NCBI GenBank assembly: GCA_030765055.1
Contig: CM060954.1
Coordinates: 112,100,772 to 112,164,771 of the forward strand
From: Mantis religiosa
Lineage: Eukaryota > Arthropoda > Insecta > Mantodea > Mantidae
Length of the DNA stretch: 64,000 nucleotides
Direction: 5' to 3'
Both the position numbers and the translations under genes were made by a program. Every line of letters begins with the position of its first letter. Position 1 is the first letter of the stretch. The notes under the pieces were generated by a model. That model ran no database searches. It was not told the DNA's origin and was given only the letters and a program-made list of their open reading frames with translations. Below are positions 29,421-40,397 of the stretch, one piece after another.

Positions 29421-31269
29421 TATTGAAAATGGCAGTTGATTTTTTAAAGAAGGGTAAATTAGGAAATAGGTACAGCTATAGACAATGAAAGTGTAACACC
29501 ATAATGCAATTTGAATTGCAAAAGCCTATTTGATTTTATCTTATTTATGTGGACATTAAAAAATCTGCAATATCGTTTCTTGCTTTCAAAATATAGTATT
29601 GATGAAACATAAATATAAGGTTAGAGCCTTCTTCAGGAGATTTGAAATAAAATATATTAAATAATATTTTTATGTTGATCATTAATGTCTTAAAATTACA
29701 TATTAAAGTATATATTATTATGCACCTTAAACATTAAGTTCACTTGCAAAGATAAAATGAAATATGTGGAGGTATCGTATTGAAATATTTTTATCATATA
29801 ATTGACTCTTTAGCTATTAGAGCACAGATATCTAAGTTCAGGATCATTGTTGACTTATTGAGCAATTCCTGAGTGATGTTGTACGGCATTGTTTTTGTTC
29901 AAATTCTACAATTTTGGAACAAACCTTTCTGCGACACATTTTATCACCAAAACATCTGAAAAAGTTACTTAGCATAACCAAAGGATATGCCAACATGATC
30001 AAAAACCTCTCAGATCTTGATTCAGCAATTTTCAAAACCATTTTCTTTTTTCAGGCAAAATTTAATTCAGATTCTTAGATCCGTTGTTTTGGAAGGTGAA
30101 AATTTGCTGAGTGCACGAAAATACATATAACTTTTTCGATTTTCAGTAAACTAAATATTCAGAAGAGCTGAAAATGCAAACATACATAAGGAACATGTGT
30201 ACCATAAAGATAAAAAATATGTTTGAAAGTCAGATATATAAAGCCTGCAAAATTAAAAAATTCCTGTTTTATTTTTTTTATTGCACATTTTTATACTGTT
30301 AGCCTTCACATTTCTATAAATGAAGCTAAGTTTTTCTGTCTTCTCTTTGGTACAATCATTTTTATGGCTCATATTTATAATTTGTAATACAAATGGTAGG
30401 AATGAGACAGTTATCCATTGCATCTGTTTTCTTGGTAACTCAATTCATCTCCACAAAATACAAAGGAATCTCACGGAGTTTTATGGCTTCCTATTTAAAA
30501 AATACAATGAACATTTTGAAGCAAAGTTGCTCTAATTTGTTTAAAGCTTGCAGATTTTCTAAGGGAATTATGCTATTATTTATGAAACTTATAACATTTA
30601 GAATTTTTAAAGGGCTCAATTGACATTTTTAATCCAGTCAGACTAAAATTATAGAAAGTTATCAAATGAAGTGTTAATTAATTAGTAATTCTTTAATTGT
30701 AATGGATTAACATTCCCTTTTTGGTCATTTGTAATCAGGTGGTAATATCACTACAAACTTGTTGCACTAAAACATAATGGTTTATTACAAAATCTAAAGA
30801 TTACCTATACAGATATAGGAGACTGATCCTGAAATGTGGTAGATACAAAATTAACATCAAGTGGTTTGGATCAGTGAAAATGACATCAGCTTAATTTATA
30901 TGAATGTTGCAGTATGCATAGTAATATTGTGAAGACATAGATCATTTAACTTGAATATTATTAGTACATATATTTTTGCAGGTGTGGTGCAGTATTTGGC
31001 CTGCCAGTTACCTTTAATCCTTTCATATGATGCCCATTTTAAAATGCAGGGCAAGTGATGTGGATGTCAGTAGATGCCCTATGCATACAAGCATTTAATT
31101 TTATTTAATGATAGTTATATTAATCTATCTCTTTTACAATAAATTTAAATACATGCTAAAAGAGATAAAAACTTACCTTTAAAGATTTCTTTTTGAATGC
31201 TACATCTCAAAGCATGGATAAATACTCAAGGGCGCATCTCCACATTCAATGCCCACATGCAAATGATAC
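29421..31269. other. no gene seen
   Basis: About 1.85 kb of AT-rich sequence. Open stretches (29844-30041 minus, 30320-30623 plus) contain no recognisable domains. One weak CTGAAGA...GTTTCAT match to a PLE hammerhead near 29600-29640 was not accepted. Confidence 0.4.
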
Positions 31270-31448
31270 TACAGGGTGGACTGGTAAGTCCCAGGCCTCA
31301 CATAGAGATAGCACCACTGGGCCAGTTTGATGCATAACATCATATAGGGTAAGGTGGTACAATTTCGATATAGGTACATTTCCGATCAACATAAGGTTTA
31401 GCTCCATTTTCTAGTTTCATAGTATTGGTAGCACTTGCCTTAGAGTAC

Positions 31449-31958
31449 TGTGACTTTGTGGGTTCGTGAAATGACAAGTCCAATTACACCAACTCAACAG
31501 TGTTCTTTATTTCCACCGACTTACAGTTGAACACTTGCCAATTACACAAAATTACGTAATGCACACAATTACGATTCACCAGTTCGTCCGTTACAATTTC
31601 ACTTGCACCAGTAATTACAGACAATACTCCGATGCACGTACACAATTACGTAAATTCTTCCGTCGCATAGTCTTCTCTTCCACTAACACGGCGCTACTTC
31701 ACTAGCACGTCAAGCACTGACTGACTGTCTGACTTGCTGCAGCCCTTTTTATAGGCATCTCGCCGTCTTCTCGGCTTCTCTAGTTTCCAGGCGAAGATTC
31801 CAGATGATAGGAGAAGGGGAGAGAAACGTCCAGGGACGAGTGACATTCCCTCTAATCTTCCCCCTCAGTTAGTGACAGAGACTGATGAGAGGCGTGGCTC
31901 GGCCGCCTCTGGTTTCCTCACAGCTGTTGCCCTCATGCCTACCGCTAATTGGGTGACA
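31449..31958 (-). repeat. 3' LTR of the Gypsy element
   Basis: 510 bp, near-identical to 33423-33932. As the element is on the minus strand this is the downstream LTR; the fused reading frame terminates inside it at 31869. Confidence 0.95.
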
Positions 31959-33377
31959 CTGCTCCCTCCTCAAAGCTGGTTGTCCCGAACAGCACCATCG
32001 TAGCGTGCCAGGCGGTCCAGGTGCACCACCAGCATCTGCTCGGAGTCTCAGCCAGTAGTAGCGCTGCCGTAGTTTGTGAATCGTTCGGTTCGCTCCCAGG
32101 TGTCCTCCTGAGGCACCGGCGTGCACTTCCTCCAAGACCTTACTCCGGGGAAGTACCAACCGTTCTCTCTGCGCCTTCCCATCGGGTGACTCCCATACCC
32201 GGAACAGCACGCCCTCTCTGGTCTTCAGCGAGTCCCATTGGGCCCAGTACGACTTGTAGGTGGCGCCCCTTGGTGCGATGTCCTCCCAGGTTGGTCTTGT
32301 CCCTGCCTCCACTTCCGTCAAGAGTGGCCCCAAGTCTGCGTCCGCCAGCTGCTCCCTCCTCAGGCCTGCGCTATCCCAGCCGTCCGCAGGCACTGCCACC
32401 ACTACTCGGACTGCTGCGGCACGCTCCTTCTCTTCCACTCTTGTGCACTGACCGCACTCTACTGGACAGGGTCTTCGGGACATGGCGTCTGCGTTACCGT
32501 GGCTCTTCCCTCTACGATGTTCCGAGGTGAAGTCGTACTCCTGCAGCCTCTGGACCCAACGTGCCCTCTGGCCTTCCAGGTTCTTAAAGCTCAATAGCCA
32601 GGTTAGGGCGGAATGGTTAGTCCTCAGGTGGAATGGCTGACTGTACAGGTGCTTATGGAAGTGCTCCAAGGTCTTTACTACCGCCAATAATTCTCGTCGG
32701 GTGACGCAGTAGTTCTTCTCTGCCTTGGATAGCGTCTTGCTGTAGTAGGCTATCACCCGCTCATGGCCGTCCTGGATCTGCGATAGGACACCTCCAATGC
32801 AATGGTCGCTGGCGTCGGTGTCCACAATGAAGGCGCCACCCGGTTGTGGGAAACCCAAAATTGGAGCACTGCACAGGGTCTCCTGTAGGTGCCGGAAAGC
32901 GTTTTCGGCGTCCTCTGTCCACACATAGGGCCGGTGTTCCTCCGTCAGGCGGGTGAGGTGTTTTGCGATGTTGTCGGCCTTTTCCTCTAAATCATTAAGG
33001 CTGTCGTCTACTTGACCCATCCGCTTGCCCAGATTCGTGACGTCATCCCTCACGCCGGCCAACCGTTCCTCAAACTTGGCGGCGAGGACCTCGTTCGCCT
33101 CCCTCATCTCCGTTGTCAGTTCGGCCATCTTTGCGGTCATTGTCGTGGCCAAGTTGTTGTTTGCCGTTTCCGTCTTTGCAGCGAGGTTTTCATTTGCCAT
33201 CTTCATTTCCTTCAACTCTGCGGCCAGGTTGTTACTTGCCGCTTCCGTCTTCTGTGTTAATTCGGCCTTCATTTCTTCCATCTTCTCGGTGATGTTGCCG
33301 TTGGCCGTCTTCATTTCTGTCAGTTCCGCCTTCATTTCCATCATCTTCTCCAAAATCTTTTCCAATGCCGCGTCCAT
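31869..33377 (-). CDS. chimeric gag-pol frame: coiled-coil gag fused to RNase H and integrase H2C2
   Basis: From the ATG at 33377 (about 40 bases after the primer-binding site) 502 codons are open. Residues 1 to ~140 are a repetitive coiled coil (MKAELTEMK, MKAELTQK, LKEMKMANENL, AELTTEMREAN repeats), a gag N-terminal region. At about EEKADNIAKHLTRL it passes directly into the RT connection (RPYVWTEDAENAFRHLQ), then RNase H (FIVDTDASDHCIGGVLSQ, RRELLAVVKTLEHFHKHL, NADAMSRRPC), and ends with the integrase zinc-finger region (HAGASGGHLG, HKLRQRYYW). After about 32020 the frame shifts relative to the pol C-terminus and terminates in the LTR. Protease, RT catalytic YXDD and integrase DDE are absent. 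The in-frame gag/RNase H joint is the unusual feature. Confidence 0.88.
   Translation of the reverse strand: MDAALEKILEKMMEMKAELTEMKTANGNITEKMEEMKAELTQKTEAASNNLAAELKEMKMANENLAAKTETANNNLATTMTAKMAELTTEMREANEVLAAKFEERLAGVRDDVTNLGKRMGQVDDSLNDLEEKADNIAKHLTRLTEEHRPYVWTEDAENAFRHLQETLCSAPILGFPQPGGAFIVDTDASDHCIGGVLSQIQDGHERVIAYYSKTLSKAEKNYCVTRRELLAVVKTLEHFHKHLYSQPFHLRTNHSALTWLLSFKNLEGQRARWVQRLQEYDFTSEHRRGKSHGNADAMSRRPCPVECGQCTRVEEKERAAAVRVVVAVPADGWDSAGLRREQLADADLGPLLTEVEAGTRPTWEDIAPRGATYKSYWAQWDSLKTREGVLFRVWESPDGKAQRERLVLPRSKVLEEVHAGASGGHLGANRTIHKLRQRYYWLRLRADAGGAPGPPGTLRWCCSGQPALRREQCHPISGRHEGNSCEETRGGRATPLISLCH
31959..31975 (-). promoter_or_regulatory. polypurine tract
   Basis: GAGGAGGGAGCAG on the minus strand abuts the 3' LTR start, the expected plus-strand primer position. 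Confidence 0.75.
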
Positions 33378-33404
33378 GGTTGTAATGTTCGGTGATGTTG
33401 TCTT

Positions 33405-33421
33405 CCCGCTTCCTGACACCA
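33405..33421 (-). promoter_or_regulatory. primer-binding site
   Basis: TGGTGTCAGGAAGCGGG on the minus strand, one base inside the 5' LTR. Its complement ends in CCA, as expected for a tRNA 3' end. The tRNA identity was not determined. Confidence 0.7.
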
Positions 33422-33422
33422 G

Positions 33423-33932
33423 TGTGACTTTGTGGGTTCGTGAAATGACAAGTCCAATTACACCAACTCAACAATGTTCTTTATTTCCACCGACTTACAG
33501 TTGAACACTTGCCAATTACACAAAATTACGTAATGCACACAATTACGATTCACCAGTTCGTCCGTTACAATTTCACTTGCACCAGTAATTACGGACAATA
33601 CTCCGATGCACGTACACAATTACGTAAATTCTTCCGTCGCATAGTCTTCTCTTCCACTAACACGGCGCTACTTCACTAGCACGTCAAGCACTGACTGACT
33701 GTCTGACTTGCTGCAGCCCTTTTTATAGGCATCTCGCCGTCTTCTCGGCTTCTCTAGTTTCCAGGCGAAGATTCCAGATGATAGGAGAAGGGGAGAGAAA
33801 CGTCCAGGGACGAGTGACATTCCCTCTAATCTTCCCCCTCAGTTAGTGACAGAGACTGATGAGAGGCGTGGCTCGGCCGCCTCTGGTTTCCTCACAGCTG
33901 TTGCCCTCATGCCTACCGCTAATTGGGTGACA
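33423..33932 (-). repeat. 5' LTR of the Gypsy element (promoter LTR)
   Basis: 510 bp. Minus-strand TATAAAAA lies at 33727-33720, followed about 30 bp later by a TCAGTCAGTGC initiator-like stretch. An AATAAA signal is at 33485-33480, giving a normal U3-R-U5 order. Confidence 0.95.
33720..33727 (-). promoter_or_regulatory. TATA box of the Gypsy LTR
   Basis: TATAAAAA on the minus strand in a GC-balanced context (CCTATAAAAAGGGC), ahead of a repeated CAGTCAGT tract where insect LTR transcripts commonly start. The same box is in the other LTR near 31746-31753. Confidence 0.7.
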
Positions 33933-34799
33933 GTACACACAGCACTAGGGTGTCGTTGAAGGTGAATCCTGCTCCTTGGAGCAGGGGCCTTTGACTTGTT
34001 GCCATACCGGGACACTGTCCCTTACTGGCATTATGATGGAAATAATTCATCGGGCGGTGGTTAGATGGTTGGCTTTTGTTCTAGGTTTTTTTTCTTAGAG
34101 TAGCATTAGAGTGTGTAAAGACTTTGCAGCTCTGCCTGTTTTGTGTAATAATACACCAGTTTGTGATACCTCTTGTTAAGAGGTAAGTGGAGTTGCTTAG
34201 TTTTATGTGTTCTTATAAAAATTCCCTAGTTTTAAATGCTTACAAATGCTATGTTAGTGAGGTTAGTGACTTGCTTTACGTTCCCATGTGTTCTGAAGTA
34301 GCTATAGATGAAGACTGCATGACATGTGGCGCCATCTCTTGGCACTGCTCAGTAATATTTGAGAAGCATTTTTTCAAAACTCGATAGATGCAAAATTTTA
34401 CGAAATTGAGTTATATATAGTATCAGCATAATTTTCACCTTCTGCATCGTTCTGTGAAATCAGATTTTGCAAAATTCAATTCATGTCCTGTGTAGAAGGT
34501 AGGGAATATCAGCAGTTTTTTTTTCAAAACTCAATAGATGCACTTGCTCAGTTAAAGCGAAAGTCGATAGATGCAGTTTTATGATTTTATGATCCAGCAT
34601 GTAGCAACCTCAATTCTAGGAAACGCATGTTGGCATTGACTGCCATCTCACTGTTGTAATTCTTGGAATTCTCAAGCATTTCTGCAAGCTTTGTACACTG
34701 CTGCAGCATTTGCAATAACTGCAAACTCAGGTTGTGAGCTTGTATTTCACATTCATTTCTGATAGGTTTGTTATACTTACATGGCATTTTTATTCTTAG

Positions 34800-35952
34800 T
34801 TGAGACACTGCACTGTACTATGTCCAATGGACAGGAGCTCAGATTGTGAAACTGTACCAGTTGTAGAATGCACAGGAAGTAGATATTGCAAAAACAAAGA
34901 AAGGAAATCAAAATGCAGGTCAAGTAAAGCTCAAACTCCGGCAATTTCATGTTCACGTGGTCTTGAGTGCACTCCACAAAATCCTAAAAGTAAAAGGCAT
35001 AAGCACTGTGATGTAGCTGATTTCACTTATAATGATATAAGTGGATTTCATCATTATCTTTTCGTGCTAAATAAAATAGATCAAAATAAATTCCTTATGA
35101 AATACAGCTTCCAGGGAATTACAGGGGTGTCAAAAGATAGATTATCTCTCCTAGTTAGAAAGTTTCACTTATCTGGGAATGCATGAAAGAAAAATAGAGG
35201 AAATGACAGAACAGGAATATTACAAAAGTGCGTTTCTGCTACTATAAAGCAAGACGTTAAGAAGTACAGATATAGAGAAAACTATAACTTCATATCTGAA
35301 AAATGTGGAACAACTTTTGCAAGGAAAGAAGATTAAGAAATATACCAGTTTGCTTATTCTCAAAATATAAATACATATTTTACAACTTCTTCAATTTTTC
35401 ATTCTGTACACCACACACTGACACATGCTCCAAATGCAAAATAGGACTGATGAAGATTAAGACAGAGGCAGACTTAGAAAACAAAAACAAACAGACTGTA
35501 CAAGTTGCATTCTAAAAGCTTTTTTAACAGCTATTGAAAAAGGAAAACGCAGAGGCAATCACCATTTGCTTTGATATGCAGCAGAATCAACCACTTTCTA
35601 AACTTTCTGTTAGCGATTCTATGCAAGGCAGGTATGGCTGTATAATCTATGCATAATGATTCCATCTAAAAGGCAGAACAAAGACGACATTTCCTTGTAT
35701 ACATAGTGGGAAACTGAATCTGCTAAAGGCTGCAACCAGGGTGCCTCAGCTTTGCGTCACTTCTTGTTGGAACTGGAAGAAAGGATGTCCAGCAACACTC
35801 CTACCATTCGTTTATTTTCAGACTCTTGCTCTAGTCAGAACAAGAATAGTGTGATGATGTTCATGCTTATTGCTTTCTTGGAGAAGAGTAAAACATTTTC
35901 CGACATTTCACATATCTGCCCGATAACGTGGGCACAGTTATACACCTCCTGA
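34800..35952 (+). pseudogene. DDE-type transposase-like pseudogene, SDxCxxQNKN type
   Basis: The first frame (34800-35186) is Cys/Lys-rich (YCKNKERKSKCRSSK), then FTYNDISGFHHYLF and GITGVSKDRLSLLVRKF. A further open stretch ends with TIRLFSDSCSSQNKNSVMMF near 35806-35865. This resembles a transposon-derived insect protein family carrying SDNCxGQNKN, where the Asp is probably catalytic. Several stops and frameshifts lie between. I could not name the superfamily; a divergent minus-strand frame (34587-34808) with coiled-coil character may be an accessory protein or chance. Confidence 0.5.
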
Positions 35953-36079
35953 TAGAGTGAGCAAAGAAAAGAAAAAGGATCAAAGTATAAACTTGGAAGA
36001 AGCGTAGGGACAGTGAAGCACAAATTAGTACAAAAGTGAATCGAGAAGATATTGACACATTGCTTCACTCACACTGTTT

Positions 36080-36128
36080 ATACACAGGACATGTTTCAAG
36101 AGCTCTTGCTCCTATCATCAGCTGATAC
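36080..36128 (-). ncRNA. hammerhead ribozyme motif, intact core
   Basis: Minus strand: CTGATGA (36121-36115), one extra T, six-pair stem II AGGAGC/GCTCTT with loop AAGA, GAAAC (36097-36093), ATGTC (36092-36088). Stem I has CAG before the core pairing with CTG after the cleavage site. All invariant core positions are present. No RT or other PLE sequence was found beside it, so it is an isolated PLE fragment or retrozyme-like piece within the DNA transposon. Confidence 0.7.
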
Positions 36129-37059
36129 TCAAGTCGAGTAAGAAAAAGGATGTTCAAAATCTAGCTAAATATTCTGAAATTCCATAAACTGCAAAAGAAT
36201 TTTATGAAGATTTAATAGAAGATACCAATAAAGCTTAAAGCTTACTTATTCATATTGACATTTCTTTGTAATCAATATGTTTGTTGTATAAATAAATCAA
36301 AATATTACATTGTTGTTGTGAATGTAGCAGTACTTAGTTTCTAAGTTTATACCTAATCAAATAATCCTTATAAACATTAACTTGTTGGCTGTATAATACA
36401 TTATGTATTATGAAAAGATGAAACTAAATAAAACATAATAAATACATAAATAAAAAGTAACAAAAGCAATAAATGATAAAAATATCAAAACTTCATGTGT
36501 TAATTTCTTGCTCACGCAGAAAAGTTAATCAGCATCTATTGGTTTTTGAAAAAACTCTGCATTTTCAAACCTTAAATTTGCACTATTTAAATTATGGTAT
36601 TTGTTTCTTTTCACATTCAATGAGACAGTTTCAGGAAGGAGAATTCAATGATTAATATAGTTGCTGTGCTAACCAATTAGTATTGCCAATAAATAGAAAA
36701 AAACGTTTTTCTCAGAAACACATTTTGTGCATCTAGTGAGTTTTGAAAAAAAAAAAATGCTCTTCATTTGGTCATGACTTGACACTTACCAACAGTACAT
36801 TTTTGATTGGAAAAAAAGGTACAATTTCGATACCATAGTACCATTTCGATCAGTGCGGTTATTTAGTTTTCTCGATCTAACTGTTTACCATAGGCATATT
36901 ATACAGTACTTCTGCAAATAAGTTCCATATATTACATATATATAATTCATTTTCGGATATTTTAAACAGGTATATTTGCTCAAATTTATTGATTATTTAG
37001 GTTAATATTAATTGTACATTTTATTGTACTTAATTTCAAACCTCCATTTTCTTTTTTAG

Positions 37060-38495
37060 ATGCCCCAAAAAAGACCAGAAGAGAAACTTTACGATAAATG
37101 GAGTCAGACGGCTTTAGATGAGGCCTTGAAGATTGTAATGAATGGGCATTTAAGCATTCAAGGTGTGTCAGAATTATATGGCATTCCTTTCAGTACTCTG
37201 CATGGTAAAGTACAAATTAAGAAAATGTGGGCTGGTTTACCTCCAACTATAGAAAACAAAATTGACCATCCAACGGTTCTCAATTCCGAAATGGAAGAGG
37301 CTTTGGTCCAGAGAGCTTTATTTCTAGAGCAGCAAGGATTGAGTCTGTCACCACTCCAGTTAAGAAGAGCTGCATTTCAATTGGCTCAGAAAAATAATTT
37401 GAAACATCCATGGAACTTAGAAGACAAAGTTGCTGGAATTGACTGGTTTAGAACATTTATGAAAATATATGCTTAGCTTAGCCTGCGAAAACCCAAGGGT
37501 CTTTCAAGAGCCAGAGCTGAATGCTTAAACAAAGCAGAAGTAAGTAAATATTTCCAAAATTTGGAAGACATTTTAAAGGAAAATTATTTGTTGATAAACC
37601 AGAATGTATCTATAACATGGATGAGTCCGGCTTCCCTCTTAACAACAGACCTCGAAAAATAATAAGTCGAAAAGGGAAGCGAGAAGTTGTTTCACTAACA
37701 CACATGGAAAGAGGACAAAATGTAACTGTTGCTGCGTGCATGAATGTATCTGGTATGTATTTATCACCAATGGTCATTTTCAAAGGAGTGAGGAAATGCC
37801 CTGAGTTTCAAGATGATTTACCTCCCGGCTCAATTTCGGAGATGAGTGACTCAGGCTACATTAATGAAGAACTGTTTGTAACCTGACTTCGACACTTCAA
37901 GAAACACAAATCAGTGTGGAGTACTACAGTTCTTATTATTGACAACCATGGCAGCCATACCAGCTTGGAGGCTATAGAGTATTGTTGGGAAAACAGAATA
38001 GAACTTTTAGGATTGCCTCCACACAGTACGCATGTATTACAACCTTTAGACAGAACTTTCTTCAAGTCTCTAAAGGCTCAGTATCACAGAAGTGCAAGCG
38101 ATTGGATTCATCGTAATCCAAATGTAAGCATTACAAAACAAAGATTCTGTACCATCTTCTCTGATGCATGGAGTAAAACTGCATCTGTGGGCTCTGCAAT
38201 CAAGGGATTTCAGTGCACAGGAATAATGCCCTTCTGCAGAGACATTGTGCCCGAGGAGAAATTTGCACCACATATGCTATTCAAGGCTACTGTTTTATCA
38301 ACTCCCCACAATGAAGCTACTACCAGCATTCTGGGTGCAGAGTTCATAACTTCAAAAGAAGTAACTGAAGAGCACTGCAAATCCATAACACCAGCACCCA
38401 ATAATGTTTCTCCGCATGATGTTGTCAAATCCATTTTGCTAACTCTAAAGAAAAAAGTGTCTTCTCGGAAAAGGAAAACACAGACATCACTTTGA
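37060..38495 (+). pseudogene. pogo transposase, three disruptions
   Basis: N-terminus MPQKRPEEKLYDKWSQTALD begins a pipsqueak-type helix-turn-helix (IQGVSELYGIPFSTLHGKV), followed by a CENP-B-type DNA-binding domain (NSEMEEALVQRALFL to WFRTFMK). The DDE catalytic part shows YNMDESGFPLNN (first Asp, about 37611-37640), VLIIDNHGSHTS (second Asp, about 37923-37955) and LQPLDRTFFKSLKAQYH (third region, about 38037). An in-frame TAG near 37475, a frameshift near 37590 and a TGA near 37884 inactivate it. The order and motifs are those of the pogo/Tigger family. Confidence 0.9.
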
Positions 38496-39826
38496 CTCAC
38501 TTCGGATGAAAACCTGGAAAAGGTCTGCAGCAAGAGATGTCTTTTCCAACATGGTACAAATAAGAAATAAATAAGAGCAACAAGAACAATAAACAGGAAT
38601 GCAAATCTATGAACAATGATAAGGGAACTATCAAAAACTTCATATCACTAGAAAAAATTGGTGATAATTGTGATTTTGTTTCTTGAATTATTACAGTGCG
38701 GAATCAATAAAAAACTGATTGGATTCGCTGCCAAAAGTGTAATGTTTGGTGCGTTGGTGCACAAGGGTAAAAAACTTTTTATGTGGAAGATGTCTATGAT
38801 CAGAATTGTACCAAGAAGTGATCACAATTGTACCTAGTGGTACATTTTCGATCAACATTAGAACATTTTTTTAACCATCTCCTGTGTTAGAATCAATACT
38901 ATAGAACATTTTTTTAACCATCTCCTGTGTTAGAATTAATACTAATAATGTTGTAATATTTGAGTTACATATTCATTAAACTTCAAAGAACAAATGCCAT
39001 GGTTGATATTATTTCTCTTCTTAATATATTTCCAGCAAAAATACGATTTGTCCAAAATGATTGAAATAGTACCACCTTACCCTAGTTTAACTGTAGACTA
39101 GCTTATATCCAAGTTATAGGTCAATAGCTTGTTTAGTTTTGAATGACAGCATTTTAAATAAGACAGGTGTAGTGGTTTCATGAAAATGTAGGATTTGGAA
39201 AAACAAGCAGTGATTAAATCCTTCCATTTGAAAGGCTCAAACAGTACATTGAAAGACTACCTCTTCATATACAATGATAAAAAGGTGGTTTACAGAGCTT
39301 AAAATGGGACGTATGAGTGCTAGTGTTGAGCCTCGCTCAGGAAGCCCTGTGGAAGTTACAACTTTAGAGTTCATTTAAAAAAAATTCATCATTTAGTACT
39401 GGAAGACTGCAGATTAAAGTTGTTTGAGATAGCAGAGGCTGTAAACATATCAAAAGAGTGTGTGGGTAATATTTTAAGTAATGTTTTGGGCTTTCACAAG
39501 GTCTGTACAAGATGGGTGCCGCATTTGTTGACACCTGATCAAAAGTTGCAAAGAAAAACGGAGCTCTACTGTAAAAATTCTAGTGAATTTTTGAGACAGT
39601 TTATTACCATGAATGAACTTGGATACAGCACTACACTCCAGAAAGTAAATCACAGTCAAAACAGTGGATTACACCAGGTGAACCAACTCCAAAAAGGACG
39701 AAGTCAACTTTGTGAGGTAACAAGAATATGGCGACTGTTTTCTGGGATGCACAAGGAATTATTTTTATTAATTACTTGAAAAAGGGTAAAAGTATTAGTG
39801 GTGACTACTACGTAAGCTTACTGCAA

Positions 39827-40397
39827 CCTTTGGGCAAAGTCTGTTTTTTTAACGTGTGTGCAGTTCCCACTCAAAGGGACCTCAAAGGACCTGACCTTTG
39901 CGCCCACTAATGACCGTCATATATCTATCTCCACACTTCAGAAATGGAACACTGACGTTGGGGACCAATAGCAACCCCGATTTTCTGAAAATGACAGTTG
40001 CATGTCTACTCCGCGTGGAGTCTCAGTTGCCAAAGTTCCAACTTCCAGTTGTTCTGTTTCATTAGGTGCAAGACGGTGATGTTAAAATGTTGCAACCTTG
40101 TAGAGAGGACCGTCAGGAGGAGGGTCTATGTTGTAAAACGATTATGAGGGTTCCTCAAAGAAAGCGGCCGCCGTGCACTTGCGTTGAGTAGACAGACTTT
40201 ATGAGGTAGAGGACAGAGTGGTGAAGAATATATCCCAATTCTGTTCAATTGTTTTGCCAGACAATCATATCCCATAATCAACCAGTTACAATTGCAGTTT
40301 TTTGAGGATAGTCAAGAATTACTGTTTGTATGTTTGGTAGTTTCCATCTTTTGTTTCTGGTTTTTCATAGTAATATTTTGCAACAATTTTTTTTAAT
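39827..40397. other. no gene seen; palindrome ACTCCGCGTGGAGT near 40009
   Basis: Follows the truncated mariner. Around 39940-40040 the order CACTTCAG...AATGAC...ACTCC-CGTGGAGT echoes the PLE foldback at 7890-7960, suggesting a shared old element. No coding sequence. Confidence 0.4.

Larger units (their letters stand above)
31449..33932 (-). mobile_element. Ty3/Gypsy LTR retrotransposon, internally deleted, recent
   Basis: Two 510-bp LTRs (31449-31958 and 33423-33932) differ at only two positions by eye, begin TG and end CA, and are flanked by a GTAC target duplication (31445-31448; 33933-33936). On the minus strand there is a primer-binding site next to the 5' LTR and a polypurine tract next to the 3' LTR. 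The internal part is only 1,464 bp. It keeps gag N-terminal sequence, the RT C-terminal part with RNase H, and the integrase zinc-binding end, but lacks protease, RT active site and integrase core. Non-autonomous, probably mobilised in trans. Confidence 0.95.
34362..36764 (+). mobile_element. DNA transposon of uncertain superfamily inside the pogo element
   Basis: Inverted ends share the blocks AGCATTTTTT and CAAAACTC followed by TAGATGCA (left 34362-34395, right inverted 36728-36764). Two more CAAAACTCAATAGATGCA-type motifs occur near 34523 and 34547 as subterminal repeats. The interior encodes a decayed protein (34800-35952). The target duplication is not clear because A-runs differ between the ends. 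Confidence 0.65.
31347..39082 (+). mobile_element. pogo-like DNA transposon, host to two further insertions
   Basis: Terminal repeats GGGTAAGGTGGTAC are at 31347-31360 and inverted at 39069-39082, flanked by the TA duplication at 31345-31346 and 39083-39084. Subterminal GTACNATTTCGAT motifs recur near 31359, 36818, 36840 and 38850. The transposase is at 37060-38495. Inside lie a Gypsy LTR element (31449-33932) and a second DNA transposon (34362-36764). With these removed the element is about 2.8 kb, a normal pogo size. Confidence 0.88.
31272..39826 (+). mobile_element. mariner element (copy 2), split by a pogo insertion
   Basis: The left end with TIR CAGGGTGGACTGGTAAG starts at 31272, after TA, and continues to 31346. 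The matching mariner interior resumes at 39083 (TAGTTTAACTG) and runs to about 39826. The two parts align continuously with copy 1 at 26027-27117. Coding traces after the gap include HTH sequence, NVLGFHKVCTRWVPHLL (about 39480-39530) and the aspartate region ATVFWDAQGIIFINYLKK (about 39728-39784). Frameshifted; 3' end missing. Confidence 0.85.

Noticed and set aside
29595..29645. Hammerhead motif (minus strand CTGAAGA...)
   Set aside because: CTGAAGA is present but there is no matching stem II and no GAAAC in the right place.
34587..34808. Accessory transposon protein on the minus strand
   Set aside because: Weak coiled-coil look only; insufficient to call a gene.
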